NCBI GenBank assembly: GCA_947462335.1
Contig: OX381708.1
Span: forward strand, 5,456,001 to 5,520,000
Direction of reading: 5' to 3'
Source of the DNA: Harmothoe impar
Lineage: Eukaryota > Annelida > Polychaeta > Phyllodocida > Polynoidae
Length of the DNA stretch: 64,000 nucleotides
Of the stretch, positions 51,501-63,655 are shown in pieces. The notes under the pieces were generated by a model that did no database searches, was not told the origin of the DNA, and worked only from the letters and a program-made list of their open reading frames with translations. The position numbers were made by a program, and so were the translations under genes. How positions within the stretch are numbered: position 1 is the first letter of the stretch; each line of letters opens with the position of its first letter.

Positions 51501-52194
51501 TGCATTAAAGTGCACAAGTCAATTGATGGGTACTTTTTGCACCTGAGTTTAATGTTCATTAGTTGTTAGAACATTGAAAAAAGAGTAACATGAGAAACAG
51601 CTATCATGATTTAAGCAGTTTATTTTGACTTATTATGGATTAAATTAGCCATCCCAAGCTCACAATTGGCTCATTAAGGTTCAATTGTAACAATCGTCTC
51701 AAGTTTAGAATCTAAATGTTGAATCAACCAGAAGTACATGAAGCAAAGCTTTACCACCCAGAGCAATTATGTTTTATATTCACCAACAACGTGTCAGATT
51801 GTAACTGACCAAACAACACACTATACCACACTCTCCATAAACAGATATACATCAACTAACTGCAAAATTGTTATCGCACACACAAACCCAACCTTGAAGA
51901 CGACACGTTAGTTTGGGAAAATAAACTTCTTGTATGAGTAATCATTTTGAATTGACTTCTGTTGAACCTAGTGTTATTATACACTGCACCTTTAAGATGA
52001 GCCCCTCCGAAAAAATAAATCTGAAATTAAATCTGTTTAAAAAAGAAGGGTTTTATGGTACATGTTTGACATTTGGTTATTGTATTGAAGCCATTACAGA
52101 TATAATACAGAACATAGAAAAAATTAAACCAGACACTGCCTAAACACCATGTTCTTCCCGGGGTGTTCATTCATGTTATATGGATACTAAGGCA
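51501..52194. other. Non-coding stretch
   Basis: AT-rich. The 69-residue ORF at 51,934 has no recognisable motif. Confidence 0.4.
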
Positions 52195-52405
52195 GTGTTC
52201 ATTTATTAATTACAGGAGAGAGTGAAATCTCGCACGGAGGGGCAAACACTTTTTACCCCCCCCCCCTTTGAGAGCGTGTGGAATATTTTGCCCCCCCTTT
52301 GAACTATGGTAACACCTTGGCTTTTTTGCTCAAAGGGGAAATAATTCTTTGCACCCCACCCCCTAACCCACCACCTGCAGCTCTAATTAATAAATGAACA
52401 CTCCC
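52195..52405. repeat. Family B repeat copy
   Basis: AGTGTTCATTTATTAATTAC at the left, TTAATAAATGAACACTCCCC at the right: near-perfect terminal inverted repeats of ~18 bp, the best-preserved ends of this family in the window. Confidence 0.75.
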
Positions 52406-54179
52406 CAAATACAGAACTGCTTGAGTCTTAATATAGGGATTAGGAGAACACTTGTATGTAGAGAAATGTAGTTGGCACATAGATTATAGGCCTACACATC
52501 AAAACCAAGACTTTATGGAAACATGTCAGTGAGGGCTTCCCTTCTGATCTGGTTGCACAATCCCATCACCTGGAAGGCCTCAGTAGAAGCTGTTTGATGA
52601 CAACATGGCAGACTTCAATGGACGACAACTACAAAATGATAATTGACCACTCAGACCAAGCAGATACAATGACACATGTAATCATGACAACAAACTAGAT
52701 ACAACCTGCACCGTTTTATAATAAACGTTTACTACCCTAATCTACCTTTAGTAAAATCCCTAAAAAGATAAAGATGGAGCTAGTAAACCCCAAAGTGAAA
52801 TGTATCTGACTCTTTCTATGAATGAGTCTTACAATCAAAATCTGAAACTTCTCAGGTATTACTCAAGTATTAACATTTTGAATCTTGAATTCTCTTACTG
52901 GTTTTCAGTCAGTTATCATCCGTTAATTGATATGTATATATGTGACAGAAAACAATTCCCCTGCTGGATATATCTCCCAACTTATATGTGCAGGTACCTA
53001 CCCAGAAGTACATTATACCCCCCCCCCCCCCAAAAAAAAAAAGAGAAAATAAAGAGTAAGAAGAGAAACGAGAGGAGAAGAAAAGAGGGCAAGAGTGTCC
53101 TAAAATGCATGAGAATGCAGCATTTTAAGTCCAGATCAACAAAATCTTCTTGGGGGGCAGGCCCCCAAATCCCCCTAGTATAATTAATGCACTTCACTCG
53201 CAGGAAATAGATAAAGTGACTTCGGGTTGGCCAGATTTGGGCCCCCCTCTAGACAATCGTGGATCCGCCACTGTTTATTGAATGCAACGGATCTCACTTC
53301 TATGCCGCATCCTTCTCCTGCATAAAGAAGTATTCTATGCAAAGCAAATCATGGGCAAAATTAGTGTTAAAATGCAGCCATGCAGTATGAATTCTAACAG
53401 GTTTTTAAAAAAAGTTTTAAATTATTTGCTTTACACATGGGTTTAGAATGACTTTAAAATTCTAGATTTCTGAGAAAATTATCTACATAGAGACGATTAC
53501 CTAATTGGGCACTTAGCTGGATACTTGACTAACTATAGATTCTCTCTCATTCAAAATGGCCACAGAAATATAGAATGGCTAATAAATGCCAAAGCCTCTT
53601 ATCTGCATGATGCATGAATTAAATGACCTATTGTGCATTTACTTGCTGGTGCTGCTTTGGTGTATCATGATGACAACTAAACATAACATGAACGGTATAA
53701 TGGCATTCTAAAAGGGTGTCCATAAATAATCAAACTACAACATCCTGAGGATATTTGATATATACAAGCCTCCCCTCCCCCCAACACACACACACACTTA
53801 CACCACACTTTATTACCTCATGACACCCTATCTGTGTTAATATTTTGGGGTGGGGTAGACTTGACCAAGCCCTTGTGATATGTACTGTTTTGTGCCACTC
53901 TCTATCAGGAATAATATGTTCAGTTGTTTTTATAATTTATTAAACCTCATTGCCATTGCTGAATTGTACTCATGATTGAAGGTGAAATAGCTTTGGCACT
54001 GGTCATGGGTAGTTTTGAACCAGGAATAAGATTCTGCTCTCAGAATTTGACAAATAATTCATTGTTCCTGAAATAATTTTGCAGCTTCAATCTTTCAATC
54101 AATCAATTCAATCACTTAATCACCCTGACCTGAGTCATTTGTGATGTAAATTACACATTCAATCTTTTATGAACATGCA
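52406..54179. other. Non-coding stretch
   Basis: No gene. A C11A12 homopolymer junction lies at 53,019-53,041. A faint family A copy is at ~53,600-53,700. Confidence 0.4.
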
Positions 54180-54330
54180 TGGTGGTAGTGGATTAGAGGG
54201 GGGGGGGGACACAACAAATCTAACCAAATCAAACAGGGGGGAGGGAGTGGGTATGCCTGAAAAATGTTTGTGGAATCCACCAACCCCCCCTCCCCTCCCC
54301 AACTTTGGATAACGAGTGACCACTCCCTTA
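54180..54330. repeat. Family B repeat copy
   Basis: G-run at 54,198-54,208, then ACCAACCCCCCCTCCCC and GATAACGAGTGACCACTCCC, the family right end. Confidence 0.55.
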
Positions 54331-54444
54331 TATGGATGCCTCACAGTATGCTGTGATAGTCGTCTAAGCAGAGGTGAGAGCCTTTTCTCTGATTTCAAGA
54401 TATCTTTTTCATGTTGCAAAATCCTGTACTTACCTATATACATA

Positions 54445-54645
54445 AAAAACAGTAGACCCCAATGATTAGTTTGCCGGTGCTGCATTTGGGCATCAGGCTG
54501 ACTCTTTGGGAGTGTCTCCACGGCATATAGTCGGCATGATGCTTGAATGCAGCACTGATGAGTTACTCACCAGGGCTGCATTCATGCATCATGATGTTCC
54601 AAGGACATGATGCAGTATGCCAACCTTAAAGGGTTAAAGCATTAA
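54445..54645. repeat. Family A repeat copy
   Basis: GGTGCTGCATTTGGGCATCA, TGATGCTTGAATGCAGC and CCTTAAAGGGTTAAAGC mark it. Confidence 0.65.
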
Positions 54646-54984
54646 TTGTGTTGATGTGTAATACATGTTCAGTTGAACTCCTGAGGACTACGGTCCCCTA
54701 AACGGGTACTTAACAAGGACTCTTCACTACTGTTATATTAAATTAGTGTCTCATTTCCCCAAAAGATGTCAGGTCGCTGGGTGTCGCTGCAGCTTTCAAC
54801 TATAGTAGCACAGGCCGATATTGTTCCCCTTCACCCTGATAGTGTTCAGCTTTTCATTGCCCCCTGTGAACCAACCAACCATGCCCTCCCCTCCCCTCAC
54901 CCCAGCCCCCCCGGTCATTTTTGTTAAATAATGACAACTGTCTCCTAGTACCGAGTCCCCATACATTATGATGTACGTCTCCTC

Positions 54985-55509
54985 TTTAACCCTTTTAGGG
55001 CTGCACAATGCCTTAAAGCACAATGCCCAATTTCGTCATGATACATGAATGCAGCCCATACGATTAGCATAATGCTTTAATGCAGCAGTGACAAGTTACT
55101 TGCCAATGCAGCATTCATGCTTCATACAAAGGAAGGGCATGCTGCATTAATGCACAATGCTGCCTACAAGGACTCAGGTGTACAAGTAATGGGATAGTTG
55201 TTACTGGAGCTGGTAGCAGTGATGGCTATAATAAACCACACAACGCCCAGACAGCCATACATTTACACTTGGAGGGCCGTATAGCGCATTAACCTGTGCT
55301 GCCCTTTGTCAGCATGATGCATAAATGTGGCCCTGGATAGTACAGAGCTCACCAGGGCATTCAAACACCATGTTGACCCTATGGGGTCTATACACTCCAT
55401 GATGCTTGAGTGCAGCCCTGGTGACTCGTCAGGGCTTGTTGTCATTATGCACTGATGCGGCCTCGCAAGTAACTTGCCAGTGCTGTATGGGTGCATCATG
55501 CAAAATGCT
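54985..55509. repeat. Family A repeat copies, interrupted by a MITE
   Basis: Two units (54,985-55,190 and 55,265-55,509). The second unit continues after the MITE E insertion at ~55,736-55,910 with TGTAGCACTGGTGAGGCCC and ends at CTTAAAGGGTTGAG. Confidence 0.65.
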
Positions 55510-55735
55510 TACCGTAAAACCTTGCGTATAAGCCGCAGCTAGTACGCGAATCAGATCCGCAGTGCGGCTTATAGGATCGGCCCAGGGTTGGGGTGCGGCT
55601 TATACACAAGTTTTTGCAACTATGGTACAGTACTAAAATCGGCACATTCAGATGGCTAGTGCGGCTTATAGGATCGGCGTGAAGTAGGGGTGCGGCTTAT
55701 ACGCGAGTTAGGCTTGTACGCGAGGTTTTACGGTA
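55510..55735. mobile_element. MITE family E, best copy
   Basis: TACCGTAAAACCTTGCGTAT at the left and GCGAGGTTTTACGGTA at the right. Repeated GTGCGGCTTATA(C/G)(A/G) units inside. Inserted in a family A repeat; no clear TSD could be fixed by eye. Confidence 0.8.
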
Positions 55736-55910
55736 AATGTAGCACTGGTGAGGCCCAAGGGCATGATGTTGGAATGCACCATGCAGCCCTTAAACGATTA
55801 AAGCAATAATTGATAAATCTTCCTTTGTGCGTGTGTCATGATGCATGAATACAACCGTCTATATTCTTTATGACAAGGGTAAAATGCACTATGCTGTGCT
55901 TAAAGGGTTG

Positions 55911-56699
55911 AGTCATAAATCACCCTTTGTCTGTACACACAGCACACATTGAGGGTCTCACTTTTCATCTATCTGACCGGGGGCGGGGGGGGGGGGGGGT
56001 AATAGCTTGTTGACGTAGAAGAGACAGGGAAGTGTTTGGGGAATTCAGACTACTCTGGTTTTCCCAATCTATTCAGAGTTTTTCTTGTGATGTGCATATG
56101 TCCTCGTGACTACTTCACAGTTGACCGACATCCTGACAGCATCTATTTTAGTAGTTTACCACTAAAGAAATTGGGTGACCCCTGGTCGTCCTTTACGCAA
56201 ATAACGTTTTTCTGTTAGCTGGGAAAGGTATGTATATAGCTATAGCAGATCCTGTCACAGGACGAATCCCCAGGGCCTGCCTCTGCTCTTTGTTGGAGAT
56301 GGATCAGAAAAAAACAATCAACAGGGAAGTTTCCTTCTTCAGGCTACATACAGTGTCGGTCGTGTCTTGTCATCCTGATGAATGGACATAAAAATATTAA
56401 TTGATGGGATGGGAGTCACGACTCACAGGATTGGATTTCTGGTCTATAATAAATCACCTATTGTGCACACAAACACCACTCATGGGGGGGGGGTCGAACT
56501 TTGACAGCTAATTTTCTTACTTGACAGGCGGTGCAGAGTATAAATGGGGAGGAGACAGGGAAGTGTCTTGGGGAATTCAGAATAGTCTGGCCATCCCAAA
56601 TATATACCATTTAACAAGAAAACAACATAATTCAGTCTCTCTTACTCCGTGCATGTTCTCCATCCCTACTCAGTCTAATGAAACAATACTTCTCAGCTC
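55911..56699. other. Non-coding stretch
   Basis: Poly-G at ~55,979-55,999. GACAGGGAAGTGT(T/C)T(T/G)GGGGAATTCAGA occurs at 56,024 and 56,554, a ~530-bp spaced direct repeat. No gene. Confidence 0.45.
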
Positions 56700-57112
56700 T
56701 TGAATATAAGTTATCTACCTGTCTGTGTGCCTGTCTACCTGTCTGCATTCCTGCCTGTTTACCTGTCTACTACCTACCCTCCCTGCCTGCCTGTCTACCT
56801 GTCTACTACCTACCCTCCCTGCCTGCTTGTCTACCTGCCAGCCTGTCTATCTGCCAGCCTGTCTACCTGCCTGCCTGTCTACCTGCCGGCCTGTCTACCT
56901 GCCTGCCTGTCTACCTGCCTGCTTGTCTATCTGCCAGCGTGTCTACCTGCCAGCTTGTCTACCTACCGGCCTGTCTTGATACTTACCTCTATGCCTCCCT
57001 CTCTGCCTATCTGCCTACCTTTCTTCCCCCTCCTTGCCTGCCTCCCACTCTGTCTCCCTGCCTGCCTCCCTGCCTTGCCCCCTCTTTGCCTCCATGCCTG
57101 CCTCTCAGGGTG
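56700..57112. repeat. (CTGCCTGTCTAC)n minisatellite
   Basis: Tetranucleotide-based CTGC/CTGT/CTAC tract. The Cys/Leu/Pro translations in three frames are artefacts. Confidence 0.95.
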
Positions 57113-57219
57113 GTACATATAGAAAAGGTGAAAGAAATATATTATAAAACTAGAATATGAAGCTTTGAACGTTAATGTTATGACCCATGGCTCTATCTGA
57201 TCCATTCTGGGAGTAGTCA

Positions 57220-57420
57220 TTATTTAACAATGTCAGGTGGGGGGGGAGAGGTTGGTGGATTTTTGTGCCAGTGCATTCATACCCCAACATTTTTCTAACA
57301 CCCCCTCTTTGAACTATAGTAAAAGATGGGCCCTTTTGCTGAAACAGGTTGACATTTCTCTGCACGCCCCCTCACATCTGCCAACTCCCCTTGTTATTAT
57401 GTACTGACCACTCCCTTACA
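57220..57420. repeat. Family B repeat copy
   Basis: GGGAGTAGTCATTATTTAAC at the left, GTTATTATGTACTGACCACT at the right. Confidence 0.65.
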
Positions 57421-57829
57421 CCAGCCACAATCGGGGGAAAAAACAGTGGCTGAGTGAGGTGATGGTCTCCAGACTGACACACTGCACAATGAGATGGTCT
57501 GTAAAGCAGAGGTTAAAAGGTGCAGTAAGATGGATGGGCTGTCTCCTGTCTCACTAAGGCTGTCCTACTTTATGTCAATAGCTGCCTGGCAGGAGAGGTA
57601 TTGGATAACAGAATGTCTAGATAAGATTTTATAAGAAGTAAACATTAATAGAAGATATTTTTCTGGTCTTAAACATCTGTTACAGCAGGTGTTGGGAGCT
57701 TTGTGTGGTATTCAAACATCACTCATGGAGACGGGGAGGGCAAAAGCATTTTAAACCGGAATTATGAGCACAAACAGGGGCCATCCAATTAAATACATTG
57801 AAGAGTTTTTAAAGAGTTTGATTTCAGAA
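57421..57829. other. Non-coding stretch
   Basis: No gene recognised. Confidence 0.4.
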
Positions 57830-58265
57830 ACCACTTTTTCAGGTGCTTTCACTTCATTATGCGCTTGGTCATCATTATGCATGAATGCAGCCCTGGCGAG
57901 TAACTCTCCAATGCTGATCTCATGAGGTTCGAACACTCCCAAAGAGTAAGCATGATACACCAATGCAGCACCAGCCAGTTACTCGCTGTGGATGCATCGG
58001 TGCATCATGACAACAAATGTCATCTTTTAGCGACAACTGTCCTTAAAGGGTTAGCCCTTTAAGGATGGATGCCACTAATAGATGACCTTTGACAAGTAAC
58101 TCTCCGTTGCTGCATTGGTGCATCATGCCGTTCCTATGGGAGTGTCTTAACCCCGTAAGGTCAACATGATGCTTGAATGCAGCCCTTGCCAGGACTGCAT
58201 TTATGCATCATGATGACAAAGGGCATGATGCATTAACGCATTATGTTGTCCTCAAATGGTTAGAA
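57830..58265. repeat. Family A repeats, two units
   Basis: Units join at CCTTAAAGGGTTAGCCCTTTAAGGATGGA (58,034-58,062). This gives the junction sequence used to judge the nested insertions at 13,657 and 27,271. Confidence 0.7.
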
Positions 58266-59313
58266 GGTTAACTGAGCTCTACATTTACCTTTTGGATGCA
58301 CTAACTTTAAGCTTCATAAACAGTTATTTAATGAAGAAATCAAAATGCAGATCAGGACTCACTAGATTGAGTTACTGTGACATGTTTATCACATCTATAG
58401 CGTCTGTAGAGGAGTATACATTCTCCTGATCTGCGCAGTAGACATTCATCACCCTACTTTGACATACTTCTCAAATGGTACTTTCTTTAGTCACATAAAA
58501 TATTGAAATTGGATAATGGCCTGGTCTAACCTCCCAGTATGACCCATCACATAAATCAAACTTTAGAATGAATGAGATCCATACAATTACAGAAAAGGAT
58601 GATGACCACCACAGGGGTGCAATCTAAATGTCAGTCAGGTGTGAAGCCTTTTTCAGGTTACAGTAACTCATAAGTTGGAGAGCCTTTGTTGTATCAGGGA
58701 CAGCGCATCCATCATGTGACTGAATAGAACTTCAAACCAACGACTCGTGATTCACCATTTTTTTCATCTACTGTATTTGACCTTTTTATTGAGATGAAAT
58801 ATATGCTCTCTATGTTACCAGAGGGGTAAGGAGTGCCTTTGTGAAATGAGAGCAACTGTTGTACAGTGTTCTATAGAGGAATTCTTTTTCGAAAGTTGTA
58901 TTGGTGAGGCATAGTCCCAGTGTGACTGAACTAGTAATACCGGGTGTTATTGACTCAGGGTTGCTAACCCTAGGTTATATATATATATAGCGGGAGAACG
59001 GCCAAGGACTTAATATAGACTAGATTGATGGACGAATGATATATAATAACTACATAATTAAGCTGGGAGAAGGGTGGAAACTGAGGGATCCAAAATGTCT
59101 GGATTGAAATGAAGGCAAGTCATGTGGAATAAAGACCAGACATTTTCATGTTGATTTGGTTGACAAAAAGGACATATATTATCAGTAAACGGTACAGAAG
59201 ATGAATACTATGGTCACAGGTCAGCAATGATAAATGTATATAAATTGATATCTACCTAAATACTCACCACAAGGCTAAAAGTAATGAAGCTGGCTCAACA
59301 TGGTTCTAGTCTG
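58266..59313. other. Non-coding stretch before the second Polinton-like end
   Basis: AT-rich; no gene. The six bases before the terminus are AGTCTG (59,308-59,313), the candidate left TSD. Confidence 0.45.
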
Positions 59314-59394
59314 AGTAGTATAGTATGTATCGGAACGGGACTATGGTTAACTACTGTTTATTACTCAATCGACATGCAGCCAATCAGAGGCCTC

Positions 59395-59655
59395 CCTTTT
59401 GGCGGGAAATTCAAAAGCAGCCAATGAGAGGCCTCCCTTTTGGCGGGAAATTGAAATAGGTCACGTGACCGGAAGTGACCTACTTCCGGTCACGTGACCT
59501 TTGGGCGGGAAATTCAAATAGGTCACGTGACCGGAAGTGACCTACTTAAGAGGGTCACGTGACCACCATGTTGGCAGGAAATTCAAATAGGTCACGTGAC
59601 TGGAAGTGACCTACTTAAGGGGGTCACGTGACTACTAGGTTGGCGCGAATTTCAA
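59395..59655. promoter_or_regulatory. E2F-like site cluster in the second terminus
   Basis: TTTTGGCGGGAAA at ~59,397 and ~59,438, TTTGGGCGGGAAA at ~59,499, and weaker TTGGC(A/G)(G/C)GAA matches at ~59,570 and ~59,640. They alternate with CACGTG and CCGGAAGTG modules. The first element has none of these E2F-like sites in its TIRs. Confidence 0.65.
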
Positions 59656-59849
59656 ATAAGTCACTTGAGATTTTTATGGATAAATAAATTTTAAAAAGAA
59701 AAAGCAAGCTGAAAGCTTGCTAAAAAATATTTTAAAAATGTGGCTCTTTTTTTTTAGGGGGGGGAGGGGCACTCTGGGGGGCACTCTTTAAGATGCATAG
59801 GGGGGGGAGGGGGGGAGGGGGGGAGGGGGGGAAGGGTTTTTAAGAGTAA

Positions 59850-59893
59850 GACTCGCTCTCTGCCCTCTTTTTTAGAGGGCAGAGAGGCGAGTC
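59850..59893. terminator. Near-perfect palindrome in the second element end
   Basis: GACTCGCTCTCTGCCCTCT and AGAGGGCAGAGAGGCGAGTC flank a T-run of 4-5 bases; one base is unpaired. Its place relative to the terminus parallels 25,857-25,896 in the first element, but the sequence differs. Confidence 0.75.
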
Positions 59894-59905
59894 TACTGGT
59901 TCGTC

Positions 59906-60830
59906 TACTTACAATGAAGATTGAAATGTATCATGATGCGTTTATGATGATGTGCATCATAATGTGACTATCTTACAACCCTATAAGAAATAAGCAAGGT
60001 CTCTCTCCTATACATAGGCGTACTTACACTGGCTATTTGTAAACTAATGAATACGACTTCCTCGTTAAAATTGTCATCTACAACTCTTTCAATCTTAAGG
60101 CTTTTGGTTTAGTTTATTCTTTTGTTCAATTTCGGTCCCACCTCAAAAGAGGAATAGGACCTCTGCAACAATTGTCGCTTGCTCATCAGAGCCGGGGTGT
60201 AGAAGGCCCCTGCCCTGTCGGGTACGTTCTAATGAGATAGATCGCACTCTGGTACGTTTTGGTTGGTTTGGAGCTCTCGGTCGACTGTCTTATGCACCCG
60301 AAAGAACCAGACTTTCGGTGTCTCATGATAAAACTGGCGTGTTATACTAAGTGCTGGATTACTTTCTCATTTTTTTATTGTTCTATCCGATGCTTATTTA
60401 ATTTTTGCACTGATAAAAACGGCTAGCTTGTACAAACACGTGTTCTATTTAAGCGTTAAGTGTAGAAAATGAACAGAACAGTGCACTGAAAATAGAGCTA
60501 CCGACTACATTTCGCCCAGTCACTCAGCGGAGAACAAAAGAACTACTGACGTAGTGTACCCGCTATTCCGACAGTTGGCGCCACCGTTCGAATCTTTATA
60601 CTTTTCCCGCGTGCGACATGAAGCCCTGGGGTGGGTACTGGCTGTTTGGTTGTAGGTACCGAAACATAAAAAACTATAGCCAGCCCATGCCATGGTGAGA
60701 CAGCTCTCTTATTCCCCCTTGAGTAGCGTCCGTAGGGCATATGACAAAACCTAGTCCCGTACACTGAGCAGCTTCAGGTCTGAAGTCTCAAACAGAAAAA
60801 TGTGTGGGTGTGTGGGTGTGTGGGTGTGTG
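59906..60830. other. Non-coding stretch, unassigned
   Basis: No gene recognised. It may be the interior of the second Polinton-like element or host DNA. A GGGTGTGT run lies at 60,804-60,832. Confidence 0.35.
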
Positions 60831-60925
60831 GGTTGCTTTACGCCCTAGTTAACAGCTATGGTCATTTCAAGGACGGTGATGGTGATCGAATCTATTGCCC
60901 TTTTACCGAGACAAGGGTTCTTTTA
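60831..60925. repeat. Interspersed repeat F, copy 1
   Basis: GGTTGCTTTACGCCCTAGTT ... AACAGCTATGGTCATTTCAAGG ... GATGGTGATCGAATCTAT ... TTTTACCGAG recurs at 63,535-63,650 with the same order of blocks. Confidence 0.75.
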
Positions 60926-61689
60926 CATCCCACACTACATAGGGGTGTGTGGGTGTGTGGGTCTGTGTGTGTCTGTTCGGTCTGTGTGTGCACGCGTCTT
61001 GCACTCCGGAACATGTTCAGACACGTTCTAACCTGCTCGGACGTGCCTGGACAGGTCTCACACGCCGACCGTGTCTGAACATGTTTTCACCTTATAGCTG
61101 CTGCCGATGCTGCTACCGCTGCTGCCGATGCTGCTGATGTTAGTAGTCGCGTTCGACAAAGAATCGTCATTTGTCACACTTAAGCCTCCAGTTGAATGCG
61201 CGACGGGTAGTAAGGCTACCAACGCGACGGCCGGATTGTGCTCTTGCTTAAAGGTGCACCTCAACTCAGTGCGCCTTTAACACCCGTCCCAAATAGGTAA
61301 AGTTCCTGACGCAGCACGGCACCTCCCACCAGTAGCCAATCAGCGCGCCGAACGCCGGACACACACCCACCGTGTGAGCCTCTAAGTAGGTCACACGAAC
61401 CATACTAAGATGCCGACAGGACCTATTGGTCCGTCGCGACGGCTGCGAGCGATTGCGCGCCGTCTAAATGCACTGCCGTGATTGGCAAAGGGGGGGGGCT
61501 GATTACCCCTCGTCGGATGAATTGCGGCGGAACCATAATCAATTTTTCGCTGTTTTAGATAAAAAGAGATCCAGAGCTATCCGCTCGTCCAAGAATTATT
61601 TTTCTATCAGCCCGGGATCACCCCCAAATTAAGTCCAAAAACCCAAAATTTCTTTCCTATGGGATTTCAAGCTTGAAGCGTTTTTTGTG
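60926..61689. other. CpG-richer non-coding stretch
   Basis: Contains CTGCTGCCGATGCTGCTACCGCTG-like triplets (61,098-61,138) and GCGCGCC patches. It stands out as GC-rich but holds no supported ORF. Confidence 0.4.
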
Positions 61690-61815
61690 GCCCCAAGGAG
61701 CAGCTCACGGGTTCGAACCCTGTAAACACCTTGACGCGCTTTCGTCGCCTTAGGCGACGTGGCTAGACGTCTTGACTAAAACTTAGTGAGGGTTCGAACC
61801 CGGAACGTCCATATT
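61690..61815. repeat. tRNA-like B-box repeats
   Basis: GGGTTCGAACCC(T/G)G-type motifs at 61,709-61,722 and 61,790-61,803 match the tRNA T-arm/B box. The second is preceded by TGGCTAGACGTCTTGACTAA, which is A-box/anticodon-arm-like. Acceptor stems do not pair convincingly. Confidence 0.3.
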
Positions 61816-63534
61816 AGCCGCCTAATTTCTACTAGCCCCGAAAACGAGAGTATCACATCTATATAGGTCACCCATGTTAGCCTTGGTTTAAGTGCGTGCA
61901 GAACCGTGTATTGTGCATTTATGCAGCATACAGATATGGAGACACGATGCTACAGTGTCAAATTGATCGACACTGTATGTAACTGGACATGAAGAAGGAT
62001 ATTTTTACTTAGTTTTCTAAAAAGGGGGTAGTTCTCAGTACTCTTCCAGCAGCAGTGGTAGGGGAGTCGGACAGGTACTTAACCCTATTTATAGGGGCGC
62101 TAAGGGTTTGAGATGAACGTGTATTGTCATGAAAAGAGGGTCTTTGTACTTATTGTTATGTAACCCCTTTGCGGGGGTCTGGACGTGGACGTCACGGGGA
62201 GTGCTTTTTAAAAATTTTTTTGGACACCACTTATTTTTTTTGTTTAACCTCATCTATGTTGTTATAGCAACAAGACAAGGGGGATCCGCGAGAAATCGCG
62301 AAAAATATGTACAGCGCGAAATAAAGTATGTTTACAGTAGATGGGGGGGGGTCCCCATGTCGCATGTCGATTTTTAAGAAATGACCATGTCACATGACAC
62401 TAAGTGAAAAAAGGCGTTGTCACTAGTGTCACTAAGGGGGAAAATGTAGGGGCACCGTAATTGATACAATCGGACTCTTGGGACCATAGACCCTAGGAAT
62501 GTTTTTTAAAAATTTGACTACCCGCAAGGCCGGAATTTGAAGGAAGAGTTGGGGCGCCTACTTATACAGTAATTGAGAATTTTTTATTCATGTCACATGT
62601 CGATTTTTAAGAATGGTCGTGTCACATGTCACTTAAATGGTCTAATGACACAGATAGCACTAAACCTAAAGACCTACCCCCCGCCCCCTTAGTCTTTCTA
62701 TACTGAATCCGGGACTTGCCGGCGAGGCCGACAAAGGGCTTACTTAATGAGCTCACAGCTGGACTAGATACCCAATGTTTTGGATTGGAGAAATCAGCAG
62801 AGCAATAAAAAAGCGGCTTGGGGCTGGTGTTATTTTCAAGGGTGGCCCCTGTGAGTTGTAAAATTGGTGCTAAATGTGGTAACCAGGAGGATGCTAAGTT
62901 TATTGATATTGCCCGTTAATGATACTTAAGGTGGGTGTTGTCTAAAGTTTTCATTGATATTACCAATGTGGCCAATAATGACTTCACAGTTGGGGCCCTC
63001 GCCCGAAGGTCCCAGATTCAGGGTATTCTTTGTTTATTGTGTGGCCCCTTAGAGTTAGTTAGATGCTGCCGCTGTGCTGTGCAACATCAGCGTAATTAAT
63101 TACGCCTCATGTTGGGCAGCATGGATCCTCAAAGACCTCAAAGCTCAAACACGGCAGGGCCGTGTGTGGCCTACGAGGACCAGTGGGAGTGATCCGTTGC
63201 AGACAGAATACCGATCCGTGTGAGGTTCTGACTTTCTATAGCTTTTTATATCGCCTTAGATATGGTGTAGTATTTTTCATCTCGCTATAGATTACTTGAT
63301 ATTTAAAGAAACTGCCTCATTCTATCAGAAATACACAGCGTTGACTTGTTTTTTTATATTTAATATATTAGAAGCACACTTTGTTGCTTTATATAGCTCA
63401 TTATTGCGTTAAAATGTTCGCGAGTATCGTGGAAATGTACAAAAATCCTATTGTGGCGCCATCTGACGAAAGAGCGGAGAAGTATACTAGCGCGTTCGTT
63501 ATTCACATCTTTGACAGGGACTTGGTTGGTTGTT
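61816..63534. other. Non-coding stretch
   Basis: No gene. CATGTCGATTTTTAAGAA occurs at ~62,363 and ~62,597 with CATGTCACATG nearby (a repeat pair). A TACTGTAAAC-family MITE fragment lies at 62,288-62,340. Confidence 0.4.
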
Positions 63535-63655
63535 GGGTTGCTTTACGCCCTAATTAACAGCTGAGGTCATTTCAAGGGGGGTGATGGTGATCGAATCTAT
63601 GGATGACTGAAGGTGGAAAGCACGCCCCTACACTTTTACCGAGGCAATGGAGCTG
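63535..63655. repeat. Interspersed repeat F, copy 2
   Basis: GGTTGCTTTACGCCCTAATT, AGCTGAGGTCATTTCAAGG, GATGGTGATCGAATCTAT and CTTTTACCGAGGCAATGGAG match copy 1 at 60,831-60,925. It has a ~35-bp extra segment before the last block. Confidence 0.75.

Larger units (their letters stand above)
59314..59905. mobile_element. Second Polinton-like terminus, diverged relative
   Basis: The first ~85 bases (AGTAGTATAGTATGTATCGG ... CCAATCAGAGGCCTCC) nearly match the TIR of the 17,057-26,795 element. Inward, GGTCACGTGACCGGAAGTGA modules alternate with TTTTGGCGGGAAATT. A G-rich tract with ACTCTTTAAGATGCAT and a near-perfect palindrome follow, in the same order as the right end of the first element read inward. 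No opposite terminus or gene is visible before the window ends. Confidence 0.8.

Noticed and set aside
50079..51569. Overlapping ORFs of 97-241 aa on both strands in the GT-rich region
   Set aside because: They translate a stop-free 12-17 bp satellite in several frames, with no non-repetitive coding part.
51934..52143. 69-aa ORF
   Set aside because: No motif, no splice context and AT-rich surroundings; not distinguishable from chance.
56678..57160. 140-160 aa Cys/Leu/Pro-rich ORFs
   Set aside because: Translations of a CTGC/CTGT/CTAC minisatellite.
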